A stretch of DNA of 64,000 bases from Pohlia nutans (Eukaryota; Streptophyta; Bryopsida; Bryales; Mniaceae), in NCBI GenBank assembly GCA_022496805.1, contig CM040100.1, positions 20,241,009 to 20,305,008 of the forward strand, written 5' to 3'. A model generated the notes under the pieces. It saw nothing but the letters and a program-made list of their open reading frames with translations. It ran no database searches and was not told the DNA's origin. Positions within the stretch are counted from its first letter, which is position 1; each line of letters opens with the position of its first letter. Position numbers and translations under genes: made by a program. This document shows positions 11,532 to 23,019 of this stretch, piece by piece.

Positions 11532-11773
11532 TTACCCTTAAAAGATTTAGCAAGCCTCTTCAGCTTGATAGTATTTTGAAAGAATTTTGCTCATAACTTC
11601 TACTCGGTTGCATCAAATAGGATTTTTTTGAATGTCAAACCGAGCACCTATGAAGAATCTATACTTTTGTAGAATAGAATCAAAGTAAATTAGGAAAAGA
11701 ATCGTGCTTAAAATGGAGTTTAAAAGCGATTGTGGGTGTGGAATCAAGAAAACATATGTCCTTCAAGGGTTAA
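11532..11773. mobile_element. TTAA-flanked MITE, family G copy 1
   Basis: Begins TTACCCTTAAAAGATTTAGC and ends TGTCCTTCAAGGGTTAA. The body (TTGCTCATAACTTCTACTCG, GTGCTTAAAATGGAGTTTAA) matches copies at 55274 and, in reverse, at 33117 and 55963. The left target site is degenerate (ATTA). Confidence 0.7.
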
Positions 11774-12447
11774 TAGAGACATGAGCTTGTGGGGGTTGGT
11801 GCCATAGGGTTAGCTCCCGACCCCTTCGGAGCCACGACAGTCGCCCAGGTGCCTTCGGTTTGCTTTTGTTTTGGTCTTTGGTTCAGTTATGAGTCATTAG
11901 TCCCCCATGTTGATTACGATTGGAGTGGTGTTGTATTTTTATTCTCTTTGCAATGAAATTCGTTCTATTTGTGTCCAAAATAAATAAACTGATAGAGATA
12001 TCTGCAAGGTAGAGAAAAGAGGGGTTGCTCGAGTTATGTTCAGAAAAAAATACCAAATATGATCCTTAAACAGGAAGGTGTGTTTCAGGAGCTAAAACAA
12101 TTGTAGTATTTGTGGAAAATCAAAAGTAAAAAATGGATGGGTGGAATTGACCTTGTGTCAGGGCATGCCGCTAGGAATGATACACGAAACTGGTCCAAAA
12201 TTGTCCCGTATGGCCAAAATTGTCCCACCATCATGGTTTAAATTTTACGAGTCACAATTAAAACGGGCTTCTAATTTTGAATGAAAAACTTCAAGAAAAT
12301 GAAGATTCTGTCAATTGTTGACAGAATAATTAAATATTCAACAACACTTGTCGAAAATTATTATAAAAAAATGCACAATAGTAATAGCATCCTGATGAAA
12401 TGCCTAACTATTACCAATTCAAACCTCAAGGGAGAATACAATAGTTA
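11774..12447. other. Intergenic stretch
   Basis: No gene seen. A GC-richer patch near 11790-11860 does not continue any recognised reading frame. Confidence 0.4.
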
Positions 12448-12809
12448 GGGCCGCTTCACACTATGGCTATCCAAGTCGAGAGGCCATGGAATTGAGTGGC
12501 CAAACTTTGTTGACAATCCAAAGAAATGGATCGAAAATAGGTAATAAAATATAGTTTTGTTTTTTTATAGAAAAAAATCGACAGTCTCTCAACCATAGTT
12601 TGGTTTTCCATTCCTGTCCGACTCAAACTTCCTTCGAGAGTCCGTCGCCTTCATCAAAAAGTGTTGCCATGTAGGCATTTTGGAAGGCGATGGCCATTAA
12701 ACTTTGACCTCTAGTGTGAAGGGTTGAGAGACCGGGTTCTTGATTTCTTGCAATCTGATTGGTGGAAATCGACGGCCTCTCAACCATCGGCCATAGTGTG
12801 AAGCGGCCC
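12448..12809. mobile_element. PIF/Harbinger-type MITE, family M copy 1
   Basis: A 362-base element with ends GGGCCGCTTCACACTATGG and CCATAGTGTGAAGCGGCCC and a TTA duplication at 12445-12447 and 12810-12812. It has the same orientation and length as the copy at 61190 and is highly similar to it. Non-autonomous. Confidence 0.85.
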
Positions 12810-13268
12810 TTAGAGCAACCGGATGAAATGCCTAAATTACCAATTCAAACTCAATAATAATAAGAGCATCAGAATGAAATACCCAAATTACTAATTCAAA
12901 CTGAAAACCCTAAAAGAGGATTTTTATTTTTATTTTTAATTTACAGTTCAGTTAGAAAGAGATGGGGATAAGTACAGTAGTGTGAACGGGCCTGAACCGC
13001 CTGGCACCGCCCAGCCACTCACTGTAAATAGTTGATCTGCCTCCGATTCCTATGGAATCTATTTCTGCCTGCTCACTGAGTGGCTGAATGCGTGAGTACC
13101 CCTCAGGCACTGAGATCCTCAAATCTGCCTATTTTTCACCTGCCATCATTGACTTCCTGTGAACTCCGTCTTTATGTTTTTGTTTTTTTCTAATTTTTTT
13201 AATTGAGTGAAAACAACAAAATAGTGGTTTTAATTTGTTTTTAAATTAACAATTTCATTCATACGGTT
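12810..13268. other. Intergenic stretch
   Basis: AT-rich, with a short GC-richer island around 12985-13110. No gene or repeat boundary recognised. Confidence 0.4.
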
Positions 13269-13443
13269 CATAACATTCAGTAGTAACTTAGCTTCGTGCT
13301 CACTGCCTTTCCTTCATGCATCGTCTTGGGACTCCACTTGTCCTATTACCGGTAGCTACTGATTTGGTCTTGTTGGGTGTGGAATATGCTGCACCATTTA
13401 TTGTGGGGCAAGGCAGAGCCAATACAAGCTACTGAATGTTATG
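13269..13443. mobile_element. MITE family O copy 1
   Basis: Ends CATAACATTCAGTAG and CTACTGAATGTTATG are inverted repeats. Internal GCTCACTGCCTTTCCTTCATG matches family copy 2 at 26196. A second inverted pair, GTTCTTTAGC at 13444 and GCTAAAGAAC near 13655, abuts it and may mark another element. Confidence 0.65.
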
Positions 13444-13775
13444 TTCTTTAGCCCATGCACTGTTCACCTCCGAATAAGACCATATCTTGTTAGGGAATAG
13501 CATTCAATATTCGGGAATAAGGGATTCTATCAGAGAACTTGACCTTAACATTGGGTGAGCAAGGTTTGGGTGAGCATAATTATTCCATTTTTACGATATT
13601 ATAAGGTAGATCATGCACAGTACCAAATGAAGAGAAGGGTGTGATCCCCAACTAGCTAAAGAACGTTATGTTGTTTTCAAGGTACAGTCTACAACTTGTA
13701 ACAATGTTTCCTTTTGTCGTGTACCAAGCCATGTATATATATTTTTTGAACTTATCAGATGTATGTAAATGAAAA
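13444..13775. other. Intergenic with possible GTTCTTTAGC-ended element
   Basis: The inverted pair GTTCTTTAGC / GCTAAAGAAC (13444 to about 13668) resembles the ends of family N at 15136, 46696 and 48011. The rest is AT-rich. Confidence 0.35.
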
Positions 13776-14367
13776 TTAACCCCTAAACGTCCTCACCCCT
13801 CTTCAAATTTGGCAGTTTTGCAAAGATGTATCGTAAAATGCAACCAAGAGGGATATTTTGAACTTGATGGTTGAATAAAAGTTGTACATTATCAATTTTT
13901 AGATTTGTCCATACAGTTAGATTTGCAATTGCTATCACCGATATTTTTGTATAAAATTTGAAACTTGAAATTCAAAAATATTTGTAATTCAATTACGAAT
14001 AAGATATTGACAATTTGTGGGTGAAATTAGTTGTGATGAGTTGAAATGTAATACTCTAATGTAGTGATTTTTGGAGATTTGTTGGTTGCTTAATTTTATG
14101 AGTTTTTTTTTTTTTTTTTTTTTTTTTCTCAAGAGCACATTTAGACTAAAATCTTTGAAAGTTTTGGTGAATCACTTCAATATGAAAAGAGGTATAAAAA
14201 TTTCACAAAGCATCCCCTTTCTAATCGGATTACACATGCATGAAGCTATCTTGCCATAGATTTGTGTTGTATTTCTTTTCCTTTCAAAAAGTACATGATG
14301 GATGAGAAAACGCCGAAGAAATATGCACATCGTCCAAAAACTGGACGATTGGTCCATCGCGGGTTAA
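13776..14367 (+). mobile_element. TTAA-flanked MITE, family A copy 1
   Basis: Starts TTAACCCCTAAACGTCC and ends in GGGTTAA after a CGTCCAAAAACTGGACG hairpin. The body has the family A landmarks: AGTTTTGCAAAGATG, GGGATATTTTGAACTTGATG, AATAAAAGTTGTACATTA, TGGTTGCTTAATTTTATGAG. Family members are 560-592 bases long with no coding capacity. A run of about 22 T's interrupts the body. Confidence 0.85.
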
Positions 14368-14579
14368 AAGTCTCTTGGGAATAATAGATACGCTAGTATA
14401 TATCAGTTGGCATTTGTTGTAAGTAAGAAGCTCCAAATTGGGACCCCAGTAGCTCATTAGAACCATGGCAACATGAATTTCAACTTTACTTTTGAATTTA
14501 GACCATTGGAGGTGAGAAACCATTCAAAAACACAACAACATACTAATATATTATATTGGTTGGACCTTCGAGGGCTAAA
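14364..14579. mobile_element. TTAA MITE family H copy 2 (partial)
   Basis: Shares the TTAA that ends family A copy 1. The body (AATAGATACG, CATTTGTTGTAAGTA, GAAACCATTC) matches the copy at 53745, and the right end is decayed (GGACCTTCGAGGGCTAAA). The left-end repeat is incomplete. Confidence 0.55.
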
Positions 14580-15135
14580 CCAATCACAAACATCTCTATA
14601 CTGGGAGTGATGAAGCTAAGGATGAAACATCACTTAGTCATCTGAATGTATGTACATTCATCCATTATTTGACGGTAACTTCCAAATATATTGGTGATTT
14701 TTGGCGACATAATGGAAAAACATTTTACAAAATGCTCCAATTATTTTTTCAACATTGCGAGATATCTATAGTCACACTTTTTTTTTTATTTCATATCATT
14801 TTGATTAGTTAATTAAATTTTTGATTGGAACAAATCTTCCTTTGAACTGTTGAGTGATGAGTGGTGAGCATGAGTTGCTGGGTCCTGGCAGAGCACCATC
14901 AACCCCAATTCCCCACACACAGAACTTAACTTAGAGGGCCTTTTGCCCTTTGTCTTTGGGGAACAAGTTCATACAGTGGATCCCTTTAGGGTAATTGGGA
15001 GGAGCCCTAAAATCCAGTCCACAGTGATGCCCTCACCAGCTTTGGATGATGACCTTTTGCAGTGCCCGGCATTCGGCATATTCCTCGGTTACTTACAACC
15101 CTAATTTATTATGTCACTAAACTTGCTGAATTCAT
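14580..15135. other. Intergenic stretch
   Basis: No gene recognised. AT-rich, with a GC-richer part from 14870 to 15080 that contains no convincing open frame. Confidence 0.4.
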
Positions 15136-15499
15136 ATCATAAGGTTCTTAAAAGAGCATCTCCACCGGGGCCTCTAGATAGGCACGTCACATTAAAATTA
15201 TCTTTTGCTAACAATGGAATTTTAAAGTTAAATTAAGATGATTAGAATTACATTTGAAAATTAAATACAATAGAACCAAAAAAATCTTGATTTGGACATT
15301 GGATGACGAAGATACACCCCATTAAAAGGGCTTTGAGAGGACTCTACAAAACCTCATAATATGGCCATTATTCCCGAATCTTGGCAAGTCCACATCATCT
15401 TTATCTAAAGAAGTTGGGTGGTGAGACATTGTTGAAGCGTCTACAGTGCTACTGTTGAAAAGGGTGGACTTCACTAACTACTAAAGAACCTTATGTGGC
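15136..15499. mobile_element. MITE family N copy 2
   Basis: Ends CATAAGGTTCTT and CTAAAGAACCTTATG form inverted repeats. The right half (AAGTCCACATCATC, AAGTTGGGTGGTGAGACA, GAAGCGTCTACAGTGCTA) is the reverse complement of the copy at 46696. Confidence 0.65.
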
Positions 15500-15519
15500 T
15501 AGAGGTGCTTTTGTCATTT

Positions 15520-16140
15520 TTTTAAAACAAAAATTGACACATGTAAAGGGAACCCTTTACTGCAAAGCAATAATAAAATACAAATCAACCTCGGGAAGAT
15601 AGACAAGGCCAAGAAAAACCAACCTAACTAAGGACAAACTTCCATGTGAGCATTGGGTGAGTGGAAGACACTAGAAAACAAGAAGTGAGGTCCCAAGAAG
15701 CAGTGATTGTCCACCCATTTCGGTGAAAATGGAAAACATACTCCTCAGTTCACCCATTTTTGGTGGTGAATATGCAGGGTTCCATCTTTTCAGTACCGAT
15801 GACCGATATATGAAAGGTGGCCCTAAACTTGCAAGATCTAAAGTTAGGACCAACCAGGTTCTAACAAAGTTGATCATTGTTCTAACCAGCCAAAATAATG
15901 TTACAACACCAAAGCTTATGGAATTGATCCACAACTTTGGCTTTCTTCTTCAATTTCTTGTAATGTTACAGAGTTCTTTTTCAATCAATTCTACCATAGT
16001 CAATGAAACCAAGCCACATTTTACAACAAAGCTTTTCGACGTCCCAATACACCCGATCAAATGCAACCCCGTTCCGCTCCTTCCATAACGTCCACATGAC
16101 CACGCTTCTAGCCATGAGCCATAGTCTAAGTTTAACATGC
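15520..16140 (-). mobile_element. LINE 3' fragment
   Basis: Minus-strand frames contain VVMWTLWKERNGVAFDRVYW and FIDYGRID (about 16110-15990), the C-terminal zinc-binding region of plant LINE ORF2. The fragment runs to a 3' end at about 15530 that, reversed, reads AGTAAAGGGTTCCCTTTAC followed by an A-rich tail. The same terminal sequence recurs at 26006. Truncated and full of stops. Confidence 0.7.
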
Positions 16141-16360
16141 TTTCTTTATTCTCTAAGTGAGCCTTCGAAGGTATAATTGTGGTTCCTTTTTTTTACTTGA
16201 TCATTCATTTACATTGGTAAATTAACACCTTCTCTAATAATATCACACTTTGTGTTATCTCATCAAACTCTAACGTCACCCAATACAGTACTCATTTTTG
16301 GCTACTCACCAAGTTTGCTTTCTCATGGTCAAGCCTTACTCTTACCGAACAAACACCCAA
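16141..16360. other. Intergenic, T/C-rich
   Basis: Low-complexity DNA leading into the minisatellite; no gene seen. Confidence 0.4.
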
Positions 16361-16530
16361 TTAAATATCTACTCTTGCTCTCCCATCAAACTCTAACAAT
16401 ACTCAATTAAATATCCACTCTTCCTTTCCCATCAAATTATAACAATACCCAATTAAATATCCACTCTTCCTTTCCCATCAAATTATAACAATACCCAATT
16501 AAATATCCACTCTTGTTCTCTCATCAAACT
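16361..16530. repeat. 46-base minisatellite, about 3.5 copies
   Basis: The unit starts AATTAAATATCCACTCTT, continues CCTTTCCCATCAAATTATA and ends ACAATACCC. The middle copies are nearly identical, and the outer ones have CTCTCATCAAACTC variants. Confidence 0.85.
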
Positions 16531-16960
16531 CTTCTCTCTTACAGGAAATATTAAAGGGTACATTTTTAAAAATTATCACACTATTAGGGTAAAGTTTCAT
16601 CCTAGAGACAATTTAATGTAGGGGTCACCTATTGAGATTTTATAAAATAGATATTTTCAATTTGTGATTAGATTTTACTACTTGTATTTTGACTAATGTT
16701 ATGCTATACTATTTTGTACCATTGAATATGATAGCCGAATTGGTTTGCCAAAATGTAATTACAATATATTTTATAAAGTTTGGATGAGTGACACTTTGAA
16801 ATTGAATCGTCTATATGGTGAAATTTTATTCTAGTAGTGAGATATTTTTTTAATTGAAAAATATGGTCATTGATGTTCTCCAACGTATATGTACAATTAT
16901 CTGAAAATAAAATAATCCCACTTTGACTTTCAAAAAATTCCATATACAACAAACACAACA
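16531..16960. other. Intergenic stretch
   Basis: AT-rich with no recognised gene or repeat. Confidence 0.4.
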
Positions 16961-17731
16961 GGGTGATTGCAAGCTACGGTCTACCAAGTGGGGAGTGCAG
17001 CTTGTGCAGCTAAAGGCCATGCAGCTCGTGCACTAGCGTAGTAATGCGCACCTCTCAACTTTCAATTAGATCAAAAATTTCACCATCCCAAATAGGGTTT
17101 ATGCTAATACTTTCACTTTAGCAATTGTTAAGTTAATTTCAAGTCTTTGGGCATTACTCAATAGCCTTTTCTGTTTTTTACCGAGTAGGGGTAATTAGAG
17201 CCTTTTTTACATAACATCCTTAGCTAGGTTTTATGAAAAATGCATTTCATATCCCACCTCTGAAATTGAACCATTATTTCATTTCCAAAAAAAAAAAATC
17301 CAAAAAAAAGTTTTAACTGCACGAAAATCTAAAAAAACAAAAACATCACAAAACAATTAATTAAAAAATAAGTAAGCGTAATACCAAAAAAATAAAAATA
17401 TGGTAACTTTTTACACACTTGTGGTATGTTGCTATAAATTTTTTAAGTTCAAATTTGACCCCCTTGTAGCATTTCCCATAAAATAGGTGCACTTTTGACA
17501 AGCGACACGCTACCAAATCCAAGTAGAAATGCTTAATTTGGATAGAAAGATTGGAATTTTGCAAAATTTATTGTGGTAAACATCTTAACTTTGGAATTCT
17601 AGAAACAATGCAATTTGTTTCGTCACAAAATTCCATTCCAATATTTATTGATGATTTTCCAAAGATTGGGTAAGTGCACAAATTTGCATGCCGCGACAAA
17701 AAGTTTGGGTGACCGTAGCTTGCAACCACCC
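16961..17731. mobile_element. GGGTG-ended DNA element R
   Basis: Left end GGGTGATTGCAAGCTACGG and right end CCGTAGCTTGCAACCACCC are inverted repeats of about 24 bases with two mismatches. AACA flanks both sides (16957-16960, 17732-17735), a possible 4-base target duplication. The 771-base interior is AT-rich and non-coding. The superfamily is not assigned. Confidence 0.7.
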
Positions 17732-17984
17732 AACAATTTAAATGGATGGTCTCAAGGCAATTTAGCCCTTGAGATTTAGATAGTCAAAATACCCCCAACA
17801 CCCAATAAATCCTTTACTCACAAACGCCGATGGCCAACGTTTTTACTATTTTTAAAATAAAAAACTATTTTAACTCTCTCCACACCTGCTGCCCAATCTT
17901 AGCTCCCCCTCTCTTCGATTTTTTCATTTGATTGTAGATTTGTTGACAATTGTTCAATTTAGGCGTATTTGCTAAAATTTAACC

Positions 17985-18651
17985 TTGCTTTATCATCACC
18001 TTTCCAAACCACCAATCCATTTCAAAATTGGTTGAGAAAATCTACTTTTTTCTTCATTATTCTCTCATAAATAAGCCCATGGGGATTGCTTTGACGTTTA
18101 ACCCCTAAAAGCCCAAGGGGTTTTGGACAAAACATAGATGTGTTATAATATGTGCCTTCCATATGTTTGATGAAGTTTGGTTCAATAGACAAAATGTAGA
18201 GTATCATCTCTACAAATTATTCGTACGGTCAAACTTCCAAAAATAACTTTAGATCATTTTTTAATGAATTTAAAAGCATTAACCTTTGAAATTTTGTATA
18301 AATTATAATTTTCAATTTTAGAGTTCAAAATTTAGTATAATTGGTTAAAGTTGGGCTATCTATTGTAAATTTCAAAAAAGCAAAAGAAATGATGGAGGGA
18401 TCATCATTACTTACCCCAAATAGAAATTTTTATAACACTAACACAATGTTGAGGTGATCTACTTTGAAAAATTCTCCCGCGTGGAGCTTAACTCGGATTG
18501 CCATAATTCAAATTGGGTTGGAAAGTAGACTTGATGTAGTATTTTAAAATCTTTTTTATTTTTTCAATTTTTTTTTTTGTTCCGGGCTGCCCGTTAGATT
18601 CGGGCAGCGACCAGAAAATGGTCGTTTGAGCGCTTAGGGGTTAAGGGTTAA
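17985..18651. mobile_element. TTAA MITE family B copy 3 (partial), split by element X
   Basis: The right portion of family B (GGTTGAGAAAATCTACTTTTT, AAGCCCATGGGG, TTTGACGTTTAA) lies at about 17985-18101. Its last seven bases, GGGTTAA, are at 18645-18651 after the inserted element X. The left part is not recognisable. Confidence 0.75.
18098..18644. mobile_element. TTAA-flanked MITE X nested in family B copy 3
   Basis: Starts TTAACCCCTAAAAGCCC and ends GCGCTTAGGGGTTAA. The TTAA is duplicated at 18098-18101 and 18641-18644. Removing X plus one TTAA restores GACGTTTAAGGGTTAA, the intact right end of family B at 49535 and 58854. The interior is AT-rich, with a CGGGCTGCCCG hairpin near 18585-18605. 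Confidence 0.85.
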
Positions 18652-19232
18652 CCCCTAAATGCCTATAGCCCTCTCCAATTGAGTAGTTTTGCAAATATGC
18701 ATTATAAAATGCAACCAGGAGGGATATTTTGAACTTGATGTATGAATAAAAGTTGTACATTACGAATTTTAAATTCTATTCATACAGTTAAATCTATGAT
18801 TGCAATCACCAATATTTATGTATAAAATTTGAAACTTAAAATTCAAAATTCTTTTGTAATTCAATTACGAATAAGATATTGACAATTTATGAATGAAATT
18901 TGTTGCGATGGGTTGAAATTTAATACTCTAAGTGTAGTGATTTTTGGAGATTTTTTGGTTGCTTAATGTTATGAGTTGACTTTTTTAAGAGCACTTTTGA
19001 ACACTTTTGAACTAATATCTTAGAAATTTTTGGTGAATCACTGCAACGTGAAATGAGGCATAAATTTTTCACAAATCATCCCCTTTCTAAACAGTTCTCA
19101 TATGCATGAAGCTAACTTCCCATAAAATCTATAGTAAAAATTCACACTGCAAAAAGTGCATGACAAATTAGAAAACATGGATGAAAATTGTACATCGTCC
19201 AAAAAATGGACGCTTAGGCAGTTAAGGGTTAA
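18648..19232 (+). mobile_element. TTAA-flanked MITE, family A copy 2
   Basis: Begins TTAACCCCTAAATGCC directly at the TTAA ending family B copy 3, and ends GACGCTTAGGCAGTTAAGGGTTAA-like (19229-19232). Same internal landmarks and orientation as copy 1, with a terminal CGTCCAAAAAATGGACG hairpin. Confidence 0.85.
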
Positions 19233-19869
19233 ATAGTCAATATTAATACCTAAAGACCAAGGAGGGGGGAGGGTTGGTTGAGCTTAGCTCTTGTAACAAA
19301 CTCAATTCCCCATTGGTGTGGGGTACTTTTGACGATCAACACCATTGAAATCAAAGAAGACCTACGTAGCTTTTCGTATGAAAAAAAGGATCAACAAGTT
19401 AAATCACACCATTTTGTAGAAATTTTCGCCCTCTAAGTTAAATTTACGTAGCAGGGGTGTTTAACAGAAATAGTCGGCAAGTAGCTAGTTCAGTGATTTC
19501 CAATATGTTGGGTGAGATTAATCTTGTGCTCTAATGTCATTAGTTTTGTAAATGCAAAAAGTTAGTGTGAATTTTTTGTTTTTGTTTTTTAAGTGTAAAT
19601 GGGGTTCTAACCACTTTCAAAACTAGTTGTAGTGTGAACTTTTTCGGAGTTTGTCATGTTAAATCTAAAAGTAGCTTAAAAGCGATTAAGAAGTTAGAGC
19701 GGTTAGACGGGTAATGATTTGGAACGTTGCCTTGGAGCTTGGATGTTGTGGGTACTTAAGGTGCTAAGTTTCTTTTCTCTCTCTCGTTTTCTTTGGAGCT
19801 TGGAGTAGTAGCAGATGTGAGATTTGGCTCCAATTTTTAATGCAAACATATACTTTGTTTGAACTTGTG
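19233..19869. other. Intergenic stretch
   Basis: No gene recognised. From about 19650 onward GCGATTA and TTAAAGCG words begin to recur, the edge of the degenerate array that follows. Confidence 0.4.
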
Positions 19870-20396
19870 TAAAAAAATCATTTGTAATGGAACGCTTAAA
19901 GCGATTACTTTGATAAAGCGGTGTGTGTATGTGTGTGTGTGGAGTTTATTAAGTCCTAATGATTGGGCATTTAAATATTTGTGATTTCCTGTGAGAGGAA
20001 ACATTTGGTGATTAAAGCTTAAAGCAAAGTGTGTGTTCTTTAAATTGTGCTTGAGCTATTTAGTGTTTATGTGCTTAAAGCAATTAGGGTAAGCTTTGAA
20101 GCAACGTTTGCTGATGTATGTGCTTAAAGCATTTATTTACGTTTGATGAAATGTACGTATGCGATCATTGGTTAAACCTATGAGATAAATTGTTTAAGCT
20201 TTGAAGCAATGGGTGTTGTTGTAACTGCTTAAAGCAATTGTTGAGCGTAATCAGAGGAAAAGCCTTTATGCAATAACTGATGAGAATTTCGAAAGAGTCT
20301 AGTGAGTTTCCAAAGTTTAAAGCTAATTGTTGTCTGTCAATGCTATAAGCAACAGTCTATGTTTATATGTTTCCGCTATAAGCAATTTTTCCATGC

Positions 20397-21212
20397 TTAA
20401 CCCCTAACCGTCCCAACGTCCATATTTTGGACGTTTTTGAGGGACATTCACCTTCGAAGAGCTGCAACTTTTTCAAAACGGGTCCGATTTTAATGAACTT
20501 TTGCAAAAACTCCTCGCATGATGTATGGAATGTGTGGTAAAAATTTCAGAGCAATCCGAGATGAATTGAAATTTTGGTGATCATTTAAAAGTAGGTATCT
20601 TTTTCTTGGACAGTTCTGTGAATTTTGATGGCAGCAACTTCGGGGGCTTGTATCTCCTTCATCCCAAGTCCGTTTTCAATAAAACTTGTTATGTTGAATT
20701 CCCCTTGAAGTCTAGTTATCATGGTAAAATTTTCGTGTCAATCCATGTTGTTATGAATTTTTGGGAGTCATTTTAGTGCACGGGTCTAGTTTGGACACTT
20801 TTTGCTTTTTGGTTCAAATGGGTCACTTTTCGGGCTACTTTTTGACGTTGCAAGGCCATTTTAGGGCACATTAAATTTTTTTCGTGAGTATTTTTTGGTA
20901 CCAATGTGTTTATATGATGATTTTGAACTACTTTATAGTTCAAAGTTTTTTCATTTGAGTAATTTTGAAAACGAATTTCACCTCTAACTGTGTTGCTAGG
21001 AAAATTTCAGCATCCTTTTTTAGCACTAAAACACTATGATCTTGCAATCTATATGGCAAAATGACCCCAAAATTGATCCATGTGATCTACGACATGTATA
21101 TTACAAGATTGTATGGTTGAGATTTCTATACCTCACTTACATTTAGACCTATAACACATCAAAAGCAATGATGATTTTAAGCCCAAAAAAGCTAGGGACC
21201 CTTAGGGGTTAA
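20397..21212. mobile_element. TTAA-flanked MITE, family C
   Basis: An 816-base element starting TTAACCCCTAACCGTCC and ending GACCCTTAGGGGTTAA. A subterminal CGTCCATATTTTGGACG hairpin resembles the one in family A. It interrupts the degenerate AAGCAAT array. No long open frame. Confidence 0.8.
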
Positions 21213-21474
21213 AGCAATTGAGTCATTGTATATGCTAAATGCAATTTGTACATGTGATTGATAATATTATTGAATGTGACTTGATGTTGTAAAGCCTTGA
21301 GCAATTTAATAAATAAAAAAATGCTATAAGCGGATAAATATGAGAACTGCCTAGAGCAACATGGAAATTGTAATGCTAAAAGCGAGATTACAATCATGCT
21401 ATGTGGTTGGAGTACATTGCCTTGAGCAAGTTATTAGGTTAATTGAGCCTATAAGCAAATGAATAGGAAAACGC

Positions 21475-21919
21475 TAGAAACACAGAATTCGCTATTTACG
21501 CACTTGGCAATATAATCATGCACTTGGTCCCCGAGCGCATAATTTTTCTTGTGTAACTTTTTTTTTTAAAAACCAACAATTATTGTCTTTCTTCAATCCC
21601 TTGCATTGTAAACAAATAATTATTTTAATTATTTGTTATTCTTATCTTTATCTTTTCTTTTATCTTTTCTTTTTTATCTTGATTTCTTTCTTGTCTTCTT
21701 TCTTGTCTCCCTCTTGTCTTTCTTCTTGTCTTCTTTTTGTCTTTTTTCTTGTCTTTTTTTTTGTCTTCGTTGTCTTTTCCTTCTTCTATTTTTTCTTCAA
21801 ATGGGGGTGCTGAACCCTAAACAATGGAAGCAAGCCAACAAAAGAAAAAAAAAAAAAAAAAAATTTTTTTTGGGTGGCCGTGGGGTGCTCCTAAACCCTA
21901 AATGGCAGCCGCCCACTAC

Positions 21920-21956
<37 letters not shown>

Positions 21957-23019
21957 TTTTTTGACTTTTTCAAAAAAATCTATTTTTAGGCGCTGGGGTG
22001 CGCGGCCGCGCACCCTAAAGCCCTCTCATCTTCCTCATTTCTATCTTCATCTCCGTCTCCATCCCTCCCCTCTCCTCATATATATAGGGGAGAGGAGAGG
22101 AGAAGGGATGGAGAGAAGAAGGAGAAGGAATGGAGAAGGGATGGAGAGAAGAAGGAGAAGGAATGGAGAAGGGATGGAGAGAAGAAGGAGAAGGGATGGA
22201 GAGAAGAAGGAGAAGGGATGGAGAAGGGATGGAGAGAAGAAGGAGAAGGGATGGAGAAGGAATGGAGAGAAGAAGGAGAAGGGATGGAGAAGGGATGGAG
22301 AGGGAGATGAAGATAGGAATGGAGAAGAGATAGAGACGAAGATGAAGATAGAAATGAGGGAGATGAGAGGGCTTTAAGGTGCGCGGCCGCGCACCCCAAC
22401 GCCTAAAAATAGAAATTTTTGAAAAAGTCAAAAAAAATATAAAAAAAAGTTTTTTTTTTTTTTTTTTTTTTTTGTTTTTTGTTTTTTGTTTTGTTTTGTA
22501 GGCGGCTGCCATTTAGGGTTCAGGTCTATTTTTTATTTTTTTATTTTTTTTGTTTTTTGTTTTGGGCAGCTGCCATTTTGGGGTTCAGCAGCACCCCACG
22601 GCCAAAAAAACAAAAAAAAAAAACTTTTTTTTTTTTTTTTTTTTCATTTTTGTTGGCTTGCTTCCATTGATTAGGGTTCAGCACCCCCAACTGAAGAAAA
22701 AGTAGAAGAAGAAAAAGACAACGAAGACAAAAAGGAAGACAAGAAAAAAGACAAAAAGAAGACAAGAAGAAAGACAAGAGGGAGACAAGAAAGAAGACAA
22801 GAAAGAAATCAAGATAAAAAAGAAAAGATAAAAGAAAAGATAAAGATAAGAATAAAAAATAATTAAAATAATTATTTGTTTACAATGTAAGGGATTGAAG
22901 AAAGACAACATTGATGTTTTTTAGAGAAATATTTAACCAACTATTTTTAAAGTTAAAAATGTTTATGAAATGAGCGCACTTGGCCAAGTGCATAAATAGC
23001 GAATTGCGTGTTTAGAGTA
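21475..23019. mobile_element. 1.5-kb fold-back (long inverted repeat) element
   Basis: The left arm (21475 to about 22080) and right arm (about 22350-23019) are reverse complements at roughly 90-95%. Shared landmarks from the outside in are ATTCGCTATTTA, TTGTCTTTCTTCAATCCCTT, long (T/C)-rich CTTGTCTT runs, GGGGGTGCTGAACCCTAA, poly-A/T runs, and GGTGCGCGGCCGCGCACC next to AAAGCCCTCTCATC. The centre is a GGATGGAGAGAAGAAGGAGAA minisatellite. The open frames in it are low-complexity and not genes. Fold-back transposon origin is inferred. Confidence 0.8.
22085..22310. repeat. GAAGAAGGAGAAGGGATGGA minisatellite
   Basis: Purine-rich units of GGATGGAGA, AGAAGGAGAAGG and GAATGGAGAAG in mixed order, with about ten repeats, fill the loop of the fold-back element. 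Strong purine strand bias. Confidence 0.85.

Noticed and set aside
15723..16088. 121-codon plus-strand open frame
   Set aside because: It is antisense to the LINE C-terminal fragment, which explains its length.
16361..16530. CRISPR-like array
   Set aside because: Units are directly tandem with no spacers and the genome is eukaryotic; it is a minisatellite.
22015..22512. 165-codon and overlapping open frames rich in Ser/Pro/Leu or Glu/Arg/Gly
   Set aside because: They are translations of the purine/pyrimidine minisatellite in the fold-back loop, open in several frames because of composition.
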